A stretch of DNA of 64,000 nucleotides from Rhodospirillales bacterium (lineage in GTDB: Bacteria > Pseudomonadota > Alphaproteobacteria > Rhodospirillales > Defluviicoccaceae), in contig JAEULH010000083.1 in NCBI GenBank assembly GCA_016793925.1, positions 26,571 to 90,570 of the forward strand. The letters run 5' to 3'. The notes beneath the pieces are model-generated. The model saw nothing but the letters and a program-made list of their open reading frames with translations. It made no database searches and was not told where the DNA came from. Below, one piece after another: positions 53,571 to 62,576 of this stretch. A program made the position numbers and the translations under genes. Position 1 is the stretch's first letter. Each line of letters opens with the position of its first letter.

Positions 53571-54072
53571 AGCGATGGCCCGCGTGCGCCAGCCCGGCTG
53601 GTGGTATCCGTGGATCTTCGTCGCGGTCATGGCCGTCGTCATCGCCGTCAACGTGCTGATGGCGACCCTCGCGGTCCGCACGTTCCCCGGCCTGCAGACG
53701 GAGGACGCCTACAACAAAGGCCTGCGCTACAACGACACCATCGCCGCCGTCCGCGAGCAGGCGAAGCTCGGCTGGCGGATGAGCGTCGAGGTCACGCCCA
53801 CGGCGGATGCCGACGGCCCGGGCCGCGAAGCCGAACTCACGGTCGCGTTCGTCGATCGCGACGGCCAACCGCTCGACCGTCTGAGCATCGACGCGGCGCT
53901 GCTCCGTCCTGCGGCCGAGGGCTTCGACCGGGCGCTTAGCCTCGACTATCGCGGCTCGGGCGTTTACGTCGGCACGGTTACGCTGCCGCTCGCCGGTCAG
54001 TGGGACGCGCACGTCATGGCCCGGCGCGATAGCGACACCTTCGAGGCGACGCGGCGACTCTTCATTCCGTGA
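53560..54072 (+). CDS. ccoH: FixH/CcoH family assembly protein
   Basis: A small membrane protein of the cbb3 assembly set. The 170-residue product has one N-terminal TM (YPWIFVAVMAVVIAVNVLMATLAVRTF) after a short cytoplasmic leader, then a periplasmic beta-rich domain with the family pattern TEDAYNKGLRYNDTIA, LGWRMSV, and PLAGQWDAHVMARRDSD. CcoH contributes to stable CcoP and complex assembly. The start could be 53533, 53542, 53560 or 53575; 53560 is preferred because of GGGGCGGCG just before it. The final base pairs overlap ccoI (GTGA). Confidence 0.9.
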   Translation: MAGEAMARVRQPGWWYPWIFVAVMAVVIAVNVLMATLAVRTFPGLQTEDAYNKGLRYNDTIAAVREQAKLGWRMSVEVTPTADADGPGREAELTVAFVDRDGQPLDRLSIDAALLRPAAEGFDRALSLDYRGSGVYVGTVTLPLAGQWDAHVMARRDSDTFEATRRLFIP

Positions 54073-56591
54073 GCGCGCCGATCCCGCGGGCAGCGACGCT
54101 GGCCGATGGACCGGAGGCCCGGGGCGAGCCGGCCGCAGGCCAGGGTGGCGAGATGACCGAACCGGGCCCTGCGCCACCTCCGGCGCCACGCTGCCTGCAC
54201 TGCGGGCTGCCGGTGGCAGAGGCCGAGAGTGGCGCTGCCGGCGGCGATCGCCCATTCTGTTGTTCGGGCTGCGCCGCCGCCTACAGCCTCGTCGCCGGGC
54301 TTGGCCTGGCGGACTACTATCGTCGGCGAACCCTCGATCCCAACCAGCGTCCGCTCAAGCCGGAAGATGCCGACGCGGTCGGCGGCGCGGTCGATCTCGC
54401 CGGCCATGTCCGCACCGAAAACGGCCGCAGCGAGGTCAGCCTCGTTGTCGAGGGCCTGCATTGCGCCGCCTGCGTCTGGCTGATCGAGTCGGTGCTCGCC
54501 CGCGAGCCCGGCGTCATCTCCGCCCGCATCAACATGACCACCCGCCGCCTCGCCCTCGCCTGGCGCGACGGGGAGAGCAGCGGCGACCACCTTGTCGACG
54601 TGGTCAGGCGGCTGGGGTATCGGCTCGTCCCGTTCGATACGACGCGCCTGGACTCGGAGCGACGGCGGCGCGAACGCGAACTGGTGCGCGCCATGGCCGT
54701 CGCCGGCTTCGCCGCCGGCAACGTCATGCTGCTGTCGGTGTCGATCTGGGCCGGCGCCGGTCAGGGCATGGGGCCAGCGACACGGGATCTGCTGCACTGG
54801 GTCTCGGCGCTGATCGCCATGCCCGCCATCGCCTATGCCGGCCGGCCGTTCTTCCGCCAGGCGCTGTCCGTGCTGCGCATGGGCCACACCAGCATGGACG
54901 TTCCGATCTCGCTCGGCGTCCTGCTGGCAACCGCGATGAGCCTCTACCAGACCGCGCGCGGCGCCGAGCACGCCTACTTCGACTCGGCCATCGGCCTGCT
55001 GTTCTTCCTCCTCGTCGGCCGCTACCTCGACCTGCTCGCCCGCGGCCGCGCCCGCTCCGCCGCGGAGCACCTGCTCGCGCTCGGCGGCGCCGCCGTCACC
55101 GTCGTCGGCGCCGACGGCGAGAAGCGGGTTCTGGCGCCGGCGCGGGTCGAGCCGGGAATGACCGTGCTCGTCGCCGCCGGCGAACGCATCGGCGTCGACG
55201 GGCGTATCGCGGCCGGCGTCAGCGACGTCGACACCGCGCTGATCGACGGAGAAAGCACGCCGAAGCCGGTGGCGCCCGGTGCGTCGGTGTTCGCCGGGAC
55301 CCTCAACCTGACCGCGCCGCTGCGTATCGCCGTCACCGCCGTCGGCGACGGCACCCTGCTGGCCGAGATCGCCCGGCTGATCGAGGCGGCGGAGCATCAG
55401 CGCGGTCGCTACGTCGCCCTCGCCGATCGGGTCGCGCGCCTTTACGCCCCTGTCGTCCATAGCCTCGCGGCGCTCACCTTTCTCGGCTGGTGGCTGGGAG
55501 CGGGAGCCACATGGCAGGACGCGCTGCTGATCGCAATCGCCGTACTGATCATCACCTGCCCGTGCGCGCTGGCCCTTGCCGTGCCGGTGGTGCACGTCGT
55601 CGCTTCGGGACGGCTGCTTCGTCGCGGTGTCCTGCTCAAATCCGGCACCGCGCTTGAACGGCTGGCCGTCGTCGACACGATCGTCTTCGACAAGACCGGA
55701 ACGCTGACCCTGGGCCGGCCACGCCTCGTCGAGACGGCCGGCGCCTCCGACCCCGCCGCCCTGGCCCAGGCGGCGGCCCTGGCCGCGGCCAGCCGACACC
55801 CCCTCGCCCGGGCGTTGACGCGCGCCGCCGAAGCCCGCGGCGTCCCCGTCGCCGCCGCCGGTGGCGTCAGCGAGGTGCCCGGCGCCGGCCTGGAGCGGCG
55901 AACGGCGGGCGGCGTAACGCGCCTCGGCAGCCGCGCGTTCGTCGGAGCCGATGCGGGCGGGGCGACGGACGTGGCCAACGGCGCAATGAGCGGGGTCGGA
56001 CCCGAACTGTGGCTGGCGCGGCCGGGCGAAGCGGCCGTGCGCTTTGCTTTCGCCGATGCGCCGCGCGAGGATGCGCGCGCGGTCGTGGCGGCTCTGCGGC
56101 GGCTCGGCTGCAAGGTCGAGCTTCTCTCCGGCGACCGGGAGGCCGTGGTCGCCGCCGTGGCCGCCGAGGTCGGGATCGAGACCTGGCGCGCCGACTGCCG
56201 CCCCGGTGACAAGGTGCGCCGGCTGGAGTCGTCGGCAGGTCGCGGGGCGCGGGTGATGATGGTCGGCGACGGGCTCAACGACGCCCCCGCTCTGGCCGCG
56301 GCGAGCGTATCGCTTTCCCCGGCGACGGCGGTCGACGTCAGCCAGACCGCAGCCGACCTCGTCTTCCAGGGCGACCGTCTCGCCCCCGTGGTCGAGGTCC
56401 TCGAAATCGCCCGACAGGCGCAACGGCTGGTCAAGCAGAACCTGGCGCTCGCCTTTCTCTACAACGCGACGACGATCCCGCTCGCCATCGCCGGGCTGGT
56501 GACGCCCTTGATCGCCGCAATCGCCATGTCCACGTCGTCACTGGTGGTTATCGTCAATGCCTTGCGCTTGAACCGCGGGAGCGTTCGCTGA
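54069..56591 (+). CDS. ccoI: Copper-translocating P1B-type ATPase CcoI/FixI
   Basis: Copper-exporting ATPase required for cbb3 biogenesis. The 840-residue protein has a Cys-rich N-terminal part (CLHCGLPV, then FCCSGCAAAYSL) and an HMA domain with GLHCAACVWLIESVL. TM helices follow, with ITCPCALALAVPV as the CPC metal site. The catalytic part has VFDKTGTLTLGRP (phosphorylated Asp) and HPLARAL (HP-locus), and the hinge is MMVGDGLNDAPAL. The start is GTG 54069, overlapping the ccoH stop. The internal ATG near residue 29 could be a second start, but the overlap favours the GTG. Confidence 0.96.
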   Translation: MSAPIPRAATLADGPEARGEPAAGQGGEMTEPGPAPPPAPRCLHCGLPVAEAESGAAGGDRPFCCSGCAAAYSLVAGLGLADYYRRRTLDPNQRPLKPEDADAVGGAVDLAGHVRTENGRSEVSLVVEGLHCAACVWLIESVLAREPGVISARINMTTRRLALAWRDGESSGDHLVDVVRRLGYRLVPFDTTRLDSERRRRERELVRAMAVAGFAAGNVMLLSVSIWAGAGQGMGPATRDLLHWVSALIAMPAIAYAGRPFFRQALSVLRMGHTSMDVPISLGVLLATAMSLYQTARGAEHAYFDSAIGLLFFLLVGRYLDLLARGRARSAAEHLLALGGAAVTVVGADGEKRVLAPARVEPGMTVLVAAGERIGVDGRIAAGVSDVDTALIDGESTPKPVAPGASVFAGTLNLTAPLRIAVTAVGDGTLLAEIARLIEAAEHQRGRYVALADRVARLYAPVVHSLAALTFLGWWLGAGATWQDALLIAIAVLIITCPCALALAVPVVHVVASGRLLRRGVLLKSGTALERLAVVDTIVFDKTGTLTLGRPRLVETAGASDPAALAQAAALAAASRHPLARALTRAAEARGVPVAAAGGVSEVPGAGLERRTAGGVTRLGSRAFVGADAGGATDVANGAMSGVGPELWLARPGEAAVRFAFADAPREDARAVVAALRRLGCKVELLSGDREAVVAAVAAEVGIETWRADCRPGDKVRRLESSAGRGARVMMVGDGLNDAPALAAASVSLSPATAVDVSQTAADLVFQGDRLAPVVEVLEIARQAQRLVKQNLALAFLYNATTIPLAIAGLVTPLIAAIAMSTSSLVVIVNALRLNRGSVR

Positions 56592-56592
56592 C

Positions 56593-56772
56593 GTGGACAT
56601 CCTTCTCTATCTCATCCCGGCGGCACTCGTCCTCGGCCTGATCGGCCTTGGCGGGTTTCTCTGGGCCCTCAGATCCGGGCAGTACGATGATCTTGATGGC
56701 GCCGCCTATCGCATCTTGTTCGACGACGACGAGCCGCCAGCGGCCGACAGGACGACGCATGAAAGGCGCTGA
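56593..56772 (+). CDS. ccoS: cbb3 oxidase maturation protein CcoS
   Basis: A 59-residue single-span protein needed for cofactor insertion into CcoN. GTG 56593 gives MDILLYLIPAALVLGLIGLG, then GFLWALRSGQYDDLDGAAYRILFDDDE, the characteristic CcoS motif, ending in DRTTHERR. It starts one base after the ccoI stop. Last gene of the cco operon. Confidence 0.94.
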   Translation: MDILLYLIPAALVLGLIGLGGFLWALRSGQYDDLDGAAYRILFDDDEPPAADRTTHERR

Positions 56773-56811
56773 GCGGCCGCGGGTGCCGCTAGGCGTGCCC
56801 GCACGAAACGC

Positions 56812-57678
56812 ATGATTGCCATCGCGCTCGCTTGCGTCGCCGGCGGCTATCTTGCGGTCGTCGGCGTCCTCTACCTCTGTCAGCGCAACATCCTGTTCCT
56901 GCCCGCGCCCCATGTCGGGACGCCGGCCGCGGCGGGGGCCGGCGACATGCGCGAAGTCACGCTGCAGACGGCGGACGGCCTGGCTCTCACCGCCTGGTAC
57001 AAGCCGGCGCGCGACGGCCGGCTTACGCTGGTCTACTTCCACGGCAACGGCGGCAACATCTCCGGCAGGGTCAAGCGGGTCCGCCCCTACCTGAACGCCG
57101 GGCTCGGCGTGCTCCTCGTCGACTATCGCGGCTACGGCGAAAACCCGGGCGCGCCGTCGGAAGAGGGGCTGTACGCGGACGCGCGGGCGGCGCTGCGCTT
57201 TGTCGAGGACCAGGGCGTCGCGCCGACGCAGACGGTGCTGTTCGGCGAGTCGCTCGGCAGCGCGCTCGCCATCCGCGTCGCCGCCGAACGCGCGGCGGCC
57301 GGGCGCCCCGTGGCGGCGGTCATCGGCGAGGGCGCGCCCTCCTCGGTCGTCGAAGTCGCCGCCCGCCGTTACCCGTTCGCCCCGGTCCGGACCCTGATCC
57401 GCGACCGCTTCGATTCCAGCGCCAGGGTCGCGGAGATCGGCGCGCCGCTGCTGCTCATCCACGGCGAACGGGACCGGGTGGTGCCGATCGAGTTCAGCCG
57501 CGCGCTCTACGACGCCGCTTCCGAGCCGAAGACCGCCCACTGGATCGCGGATGGCGGCCACAATGACCTCCCGCAGTACGGCATCGACACGGTCGTCCTC
57601 GACTTTCTTGCGCGCTTGCCGACCCTGCGCGCGCCGGGCCGGCTCAGAAACGCGGGATCGACCGCCACGTCGCCCTGA
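56812..57678 (+). CDS. Alpha/beta hydrolase, BEM46/YfhR-like
   Basis: A 288-residue serine hydrolase with an N-terminal membrane anchor or signal (IAIALACVAGGYLAVVGVLYLCQR). Family marks are NILFLPAPHVGTP, LVYFHGNGGNISGR (oxyanion), VDYRGYGENPGAPSEEGLYADARAA, FGESLGSALAIRV (nucleophile Ser), LLIHGERDRVVP (Asp) and ADGGHNDLP (His). The substrate is not known. It follows ccoS by 39 bases in the same direction and overlaps the convergent STAND-WD40 gene by 35 bases. Co-transcription with the cco genes is possible. Confidence 0.88.
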   Translation: MIAIALACVAGGYLAVVGVLYLCQRNILFLPAPHVGTPAAAGAGDMREVTLQTADGLALTAWYKPARDGRLTLVYFHGNGGNISGRVKRVRPYLNAGLGVLLVDYRGYGENPGAPSEEGLYADARAALRFVEDQGVAPTQTVLFGESLGSALAIRVAAERAAAGRPVAAVIGEGAPSSVVEVAARRYPFAPVRTLIRDRFDSSARVAEIGAPLLLIHGERDRVVPIEFSRALYDAASEPKTAHWIADGGHNDLPQYGIDTVVLDFLARLPTLRAPGRLRNAGSTATSP

Positions 57679-60600
57679 GCCATTCGCCGAGGGCGGTGTG
57701 CAGCGGGCGATCGTTGCCGATCAGGCCGAATTCACGCCGCTCGCGCTGCGACAGCATCCGCTGATCGGGCGCGAGATCCCGATCCGCAATGGCGCGGGCG
57801 TAGTCGATGAGGGCGAACGGATCGGACGGCGGCAGCTTCCAGGTGCGGACAACGCCCTCGTCGGAAACCGTGACGAGCCGCTCTTCGTCGGGGCTGGCGG
57901 CGACGTGCCTGATCGAGGTTCCGGGAAGGTAGGCCAGCGGCTCCTCGTCGAGGGAATCGAGCGCGCCGAAGAGCTTGACGCCGCCGTCGCTCGCGCCGAC
58001 GACAACGAAATCGGACAATTGCAGGAACTTGCTGTCCGGCAATGACCGGCGATCCGCCGCGTCGGCCTGGGTCGCGGCCTCGGTCTCCCAGATCGCTGTC
58101 GTGGTCCGAAAATACGGCGGCTGCGGCTGCGGCTCCGGCTCCGCCGCCGACGACGTGTCGAGCGCGGTCACCACGAGCCGGGTTTCGTCGGCCGTAAAGC
58201 TGGCGTCGAGAACCGGCGCGCCGACGTTGATGATGCGCAGCGGCTCGCTCTTCGCAATGTCCCAGATCCGCACGGTTCCGTCGAAGGACGCGGTCAAGAC
58301 GCGCGTCCCGCTGCGATCGAACATGGCCGAAAAGACCGCGCCCTGGTGCCGCAGCGGCAGGCCGACGGGTTTGCCTGTCGCAGCCGACCATACTCTCGCC
58401 GTCCCGTCCTGGGAGGCGGTTACGATGCGTTTGCCGTCGGCGTCGTAGGAGGCGGACAGGACCAGATTGCGATGCTGCGCGAGCCGCCGCGGCGGCGACG
58501 GTCGGCCGCCGCGTTCCCATGCATCGGCGTCGAAGATCTCGACGCCGGTCCCCGCTGCGACAAGCACGTCCCCGTCCTTCGGGTCGGCCATGACCGACAT
58601 GACCGTGCCGTCGAGGTAGGCCGGCTCGGCAAGCGCGCGGCCGGACGTGGAGTCGTACAGGCCGACGCCGAGACCCGCCGCGGCGATAAGCCGACGGCCG
58701 TGCTGGCCGAGGCTCGCCATCGGCACGATCTCGCTCGATCGAGGCAGGACGAAGGGCTCAAGATCGTCGCGAACGTTCCAGATGTAGGCGTCGGTGCCGG
58801 AGAAGCTGGCGACGACATGGGTCTCGTCGGGAGCGATGTCCACCGAGGCCGTTTCTCCGGCCACCACCGCTGGTCCCTTCAGAATTTGCAGCATCTCGCC
58901 GGTGGAAGCGTTCCAGATCCGCACGGTGCCGTCGAGAGCCGCCGTGACGACCCGACTGCCGTCATGGCTGAAGAGCGCGGCGGTGACGGGTTTGCTGTGG
59001 CCGACCAGCGTCGCCACCACCCGCCCGGTCGCGAGGTCCCAGACCCGCGCGGTCCGGTCGCGCGAGGCGGTGACCACGCGGTCCGGACCGGCCGGGCTGA
59101 ACGCCGCAGCGACGACCGGTTCGCAGTGCCCCTGTTTGGGATCGGAGCACGGGCCGTGGGCGTCACCCCAGGCCCGCGGCAGCGTCCGGATCAGATGCCC
59201 GGTTTCCGCGTCCCAGATCCTCGCCTCGTTGCCCCACGACGTGGTCACCAGCCGCCGGCCGGTCGTGTCGAACGCGACGAAGTTGGTGCCGAGGCTGTGG
59301 GTAACGCCGTCGTCGTCCCACAGCCCGTTCGTCATCTTCGGGCTCTCGGCGAGCGTGCCGGGCTCGGGACGCTGTTCGGGGTCCCACGACCACAGGGTGG
59401 CGTTGTCGCCGTAGGCAATGGCGGCGATCAGGGTGTTGTCCGGGCTCAGGTCGACGATGGTCCGCCGGCCGGTGCCGATGTCCCACTCGGTGAGCTTGGC
59501 CCCGCTCGCGGCGTCCCAGATATGCGCCTTGCCGTCCTGAGAGGCGGTGATGATGAAACGGCCGTCGCGGCTGAAGCTGGCGGCACTGACCGGCGAGCCG
59601 TGCTGCAGGACCGACAGGACCTCCTGCCCGCCGGCGGATGCAGCGTTCAGGATTCTGACCTGGTTGCCCTCCGCCACCGTCAGGATTTTCGTCCCGTCCG
59701 GGCTGTAGGCGACGCGCGTCAGGTCGTCGTGTCCGCTCAGGGTGCGACCGAACGGGCGGAACAAGACCCGCTCGAGCGCGCGCCTCGCCTCTTCGGTAAT
59801 CGGCCGGCGCAACCACTCGAGCGGCCCGGCGTGCGCCGGCAGCGCCTCCAGGGCCAGGAGCAGACCCTGACGGCTGTCGCCGCCGTCGGTCGCCCAATCC
59901 GCCCGCAGCGCCAGAACCTGCGCCCGCTGCCGCGCCGCCTCCCGGTAGGAGTATCCGGCCCAGCCGGCGAACAGCAGCGCCAGGATGGCCATCAGCGTCG
60001 CCATGATCGAAATGCGCTGGAACCGCTTGGCGATCCGCCGCTGCGCCGTCGCCCGGCGGGTCTGCGCGTCGATTTCGCGCTGTTGGCGAACGCGCTCGGC
60101 TTCGGCCTCGACCCGCAGCCGGTCCTGCTCGCGCTCGGCCTCTTCGCGCAGATGCCGCTGTTCCCGCTCGGCGTTGAACGCATGCTTCCAGGCGAGGATC
60201 GGCCGGGCGAGGACGTCGTGAAAGATCTCGTAACGCCGCTCCCCGCTGTCCTGGGCGGGCGCGACGCTGCGAATGATCCGGCTGTCGGGATGACCGAGCG
60301 TCGTCAGGACAGCCTCGACCCGCGACGGTTTCGCCTCGACCATCTTCGCGAGGTCGTCGGCCGCCAGCGTGATCTTCATTCCCGACGGCGTGACCATGCG
60401 ATCGAAGAGGGCGGCAACGAGCGCGCGATCGTCTTCCGTCAGGGCCGTCTCCAGCGTGTGACGGACGTGGCTGGTGGCGATGCCTTCCCAACCGTTCAGC
60501 CGCTCGTAGGTCGCGAAGCGGAGCGACGAGGAGCCGTCGCGGCGCTCCTCGTTCCACAGTCGTTCAAGGACGAGCTGCAGATACGGCGTCTCGTAGTGCT

Positions 60601-61408
60601 CCGGGTCGGATGCACGCCGCGCCCTGGCAAGGAGCTCGTCGACGAGGCCGTCGTCGATGCAAACCGGCCCCGCCGTCTCCCCGTGACGCTCGCGAAAGAC
60701 GCGCAGCGGCTCGCGGATCGCCTGCTCGGCGGCGGCCCTGTCGATATAGTCCAGCCGCATGGGATCGGCGAGGATGTTCGGCAGGCGCCCGCGCAGGCGG
60801 TCCAGCTCGAACAGGGCGTCCTCGCGAATGCTGATGAGAACATGGGCGTCGAGGTCGCGTCGGTTGACGACCCGCGCCATGTCGACCTCGAAGTCGGTGT
60901 CGATGTCGTCGCCCTGCCGGGCTCCCGCGGCGGGTATCAGATAGTACTGCTCGAACTGGTCGAAGACGAAGACCACGGGCGTTTCGTGCTTTTCGATCCA
61001 GTATTCGGAGAGAGCCTCCAGCGACGCGATCTCGACGCCCTCCGGCGCCTGCGCCCGCGCCTTCGCCCGCGCCAGCAGCGTGCGGTAAAAGCCCTGCTCC
61101 CAGCGGAAGTACGGCACGAACAGGGTGTTCTCGATGATGCCATTCAGGGCCCTGGGCAAGGCGGCGCCGAGAACCGAGCTCTTGCCGACGCCGCTCGGGC
61201 CGAACAGGACCGACAGCGCCTCCGTTATCGTGCTGGCGGCAATATGGGTGGCGTCCTTCTTGCGCCCGAAGAAATAGTCGTAATCGTTCGCCGAGAAGGG
61301 CGCGAGGCCGCGGTAGGGCGTCTCCGTTGCCGACGGCTCCGCCGAGGGTGTTTCCGACGGCGTAACCTGAGCCTGCTCCGCCGCCGCAGCGCGGTTGGCA
61401 GGGGTCAT
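57644..61408 (-). CDS. nSTAND-type NTPase with one membrane segment and about 14 WD40 repeats
   Basis: A 1254-residue protein. The N-terminal signature PYRGLAPFSANDYDYFFGRK (residues 31-50) is typical of nSTAND NTPases. Walker A GPSGVGKSS is at 70-78 and Walker B VVFVFDQFEQYY around 145-156. Helical STAND domains follow to about 430, then a charged coiled coil (EREQRHLREEAEREQDRLR) and a TM segment (ISIMATLMAILALLFAGWAGY, about 466-488). The C-terminal half holds about 14 WD-like repeats (for example DGKAHIWDAASG, DRTARVWDLATG, DGTVRIWDIAKS), enough for two seven-bladed propellers. It overlaps the upstream SIR2-like gene by four bases (ATGA). STAND proteins are often invader sensors; the WD repeats are the likely ligand-sensing part. 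Confidence 0.85.
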   Translation of the reverse strand: MTPANRAAAAEQAQVTPSETPSAEPSATETPYRGLAPFSANDYDYFFGRKKDATHIAASTITEALSVLFGPSGVGKSSVLGAALPRALNGIIENTLFVPYFRWEQGFYRTLLARAKARAQAPEGVEIASLEALSEYWIEKHETPVVFVFDQFEQYYLIPAAGARQGDDIDTDFEVDMARVVNRRDLDAHVLISIREDALFELDRLRGRLPNILADPMRLDYIDRAAAEQAIREPLRVFRERHGETAGPVCIDDGLVDELLARARRASDPEHYETPYLQLVLERLWNEERRDGSSSLRFATYERLNGWEGIATSHVRHTLETALTEDDRALVAALFDRMVTPSGMKITLAADDLAKMVEAKPSRVEAVLTTLGHPDSRIIRSVAPAQDSGERRYEIFHDVLARPILAWKHAFNAEREQRHLREEAEREQDRLRVEAEAERVRQQREIDAQTRRATAQRRIAKRFQRISIMATLMAILALLFAGWAGYSYREAARQRAQVLALRADWATDGGDSRQGLLLALEALPAHAGPLEWLRRPITEEARRALERVLFRPFGRTLSGHDDLTRVAYSPDGTKILTVAEGNQVRILNAASAGGQEVLSVLQHGSPVSAASFSRDGRFIITASQDGKAHIWDAASGAKLTEWDIGTGRRTIVDLSPDNTLIAAIAYGDNATLWSWDPEQRPEPGTLAESPKMTNGLWDDDGVTHSLGTNFVAFDTTGRRLVTTSWGNEARIWDAETGHLIRTLPRAWGDAHGPCSDPKQGHCEPVVAAAFSPAGPDRVVTASRDRTARVWDLATGRVVATLVGHSKPVTAALFSHDGSRVVTAALDGTVRIWNASTGEMLQILKGPAVVAGETASVDIAPDETHVVASFSGTDAYIWNVRDDLEPFVLPRSSEIVPMASLGQHGRRLIAAAGLGVGLYDSTSGRALAEPAYLDGTVMSVMADPKDGDVLVAAGTGVEIFDADAWERGGRPSPPRRLAQHRNLVLSASYDADGKRIVTASQDGTARVWSAATGKPVGLPLRHQGAVFSAMFDRSGTRVLTASFDGTVRIWDIAKSEPLRIINVGAPVLDASFTADETRLVVTALDTSSAAEPEPQPQPPYFRTTTAIWETEAATQADAADRRSLPDSKFLQLSDFVVVGASDGGVKLFGALDSLDEEPLAYLPGTSIRHVAASPDEERLVTVSDEGVVRTWKLPPSDPFALIDYARAIADRDLAPDQRMLSQRERREFGLIGNDRPLHTALGEWLRATWRSIPRF

Positions 61409-62409
61409 GAAGGCGCTATGACTGCTTCGAAAGCCTGACCCAGATCGCCGACGAACATCTGCAGGTCGAGGCCGTAGACGTCGACGGCCTTGCGCTCCCA
61501 AATTCGCTCTTCGACGGTATCCGGGTTGTGCTGGATGGCCCACGACCGCCGCTTTGCCGCGTTGTTGTCGAACTGCGAGAGCATGTCGAGCAGCACCCGC
61601 AGGTTCCAGTCGCGCAGGCTGTAGCCGAGAAACAGGAAATGCCGGGTCTTCATCATCGCCGCCAGCATCGGCGGAACGAGAGCGAGCTGCTTGGCGGAAA
61701 AGCCGCCGAGAAAGCGGACGTAGTCCTCCTCGGTGATGACGTAGCTGTCATCCTCGATGCGCAGGCGATTGATGCTGCCGTGCATCTTGTAGATGATCGA
61801 CGCCTGCTCCAGCGTCACGTCAAGCTTCTTCGGCTGCACCATGGCGAAGCTCTTGCCGTTCGGTTCCCTGTGCAGCAGGGAACCGGCCTTCTCGATGTCG
61901 CCCATGCTGGTAGCCACGAGATGGTAGGGCACGCCTTCGCGCTCGAATGCGCGTTCGAGCATGTCGTCATAGTTCGTCGTAACGATCAGCAGGTTGGTCG
62001 TGTGCGCGATCCGGGCGAGGAGGGTATGCAGCGCGTTCGGCTCGAACTCGGGCGAAAAGACCTCGCGCAGTTCCTCCCGGAGAAAGCCGGCGCCGAGGGT
62101 GACGAGGCCGGCGTACGACGCAACCAGCGGAAGATTGCGCCGATGCTCGGCGTCGGCGCTGTCGGGGAAATGCGCCAGCTTTGCGAGATGATCGGCAAGC
62201 GCCGCGCCCGTCGGCGGGCAGAAGTGCACGTCGTTCGCCCGCTCCCGGGGGCGATGGAAGACCGACGCGCCGGCGCCGAGGAAGGGCACCACATTGCCCC
62301 GCTGCAACGCCTTGGCGATGCCCTGGTAAGGCAAGTTCGTGTCGCCGCCACCGACGGCGCTGGCCACGAACGCAGACGCAGCTTGATCTTGCACGGCAAC
62401 TCCCGCCAT
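61405..62409 (-). CDS. SIR2-like NAD-hydrolase domain protein
   Basis: A 334-residue stand-alone SIR2_2-type protein. NVVPFLGAGAS (45-49) is the NAD-binding loop. VTTNYDDMLERAF supplies the TTNYD motif with the Asn expected for catalysis (about N146). YKMHGSINRL gives the catalytic His (about H210) in the K-x-H-G-S setting. RHFLFLGYSLRDWNLRVLL is the conserved C-terminal element. These are the features of the NAD-degrading SIR2 domains of defence systems such as Thoeris ThsA, DSR and some Avs proteins. ATG 62409 with GGAGG seven bases before it is the start. It overlaps the STAND-WD40 gene by four bases. Residues needed for catalysis look intact. Confidence 0.88.
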   Translation of the reverse strand: MAGVAVQDQAASAFVASAVGGGDTNLPYQGIAKALQRGNVVPFLGAGASVFHRPRERANDVHFCPPTGAALADHLAKLAHFPDSADAEHRRNLPLVASYAGLVTLGAGFLREELREVFSPEFEPNALHTLLARIAHTTNLLIVTTNYDDMLERAFEREGVPYHLVATSMGDIEKAGSLLHREPNGKSFAMVQPKKLDVTLEQASIIYKMHGSINRLRIEDDSYVITEEDYVRFLGGFSAKQLALVPPMLAAMMKTRHFLFLGYSLRDWNLRVLLDMLSQFDNNAAKRRSWAIQHNPDTVEERIWERKAVDVYGLDLQMFVGDLGQAFEAVIAPS

Positions 62410-62576
62410 GGCCAAGCCTCCCCCCGTTTCATTGATTTTGGCGAAAGTTTAGTGCATTTGCCCCAATTGTCCAAGATTGATAATTATTCACCGGGGAAGT
62501 CGGCGGTTCCTCACGCAGACGTGAAGGACCGGAGGAGACGGCCATTTTGCCGGACCGGCGCCGGGAGGAGTTTGCA

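Noticed and set aside
58346..61438. 1030-residue plus-strand frame opposite the STAND-WD40 gene
   Set aside because: Reverse image of the repeats; no independent evidence for coding.
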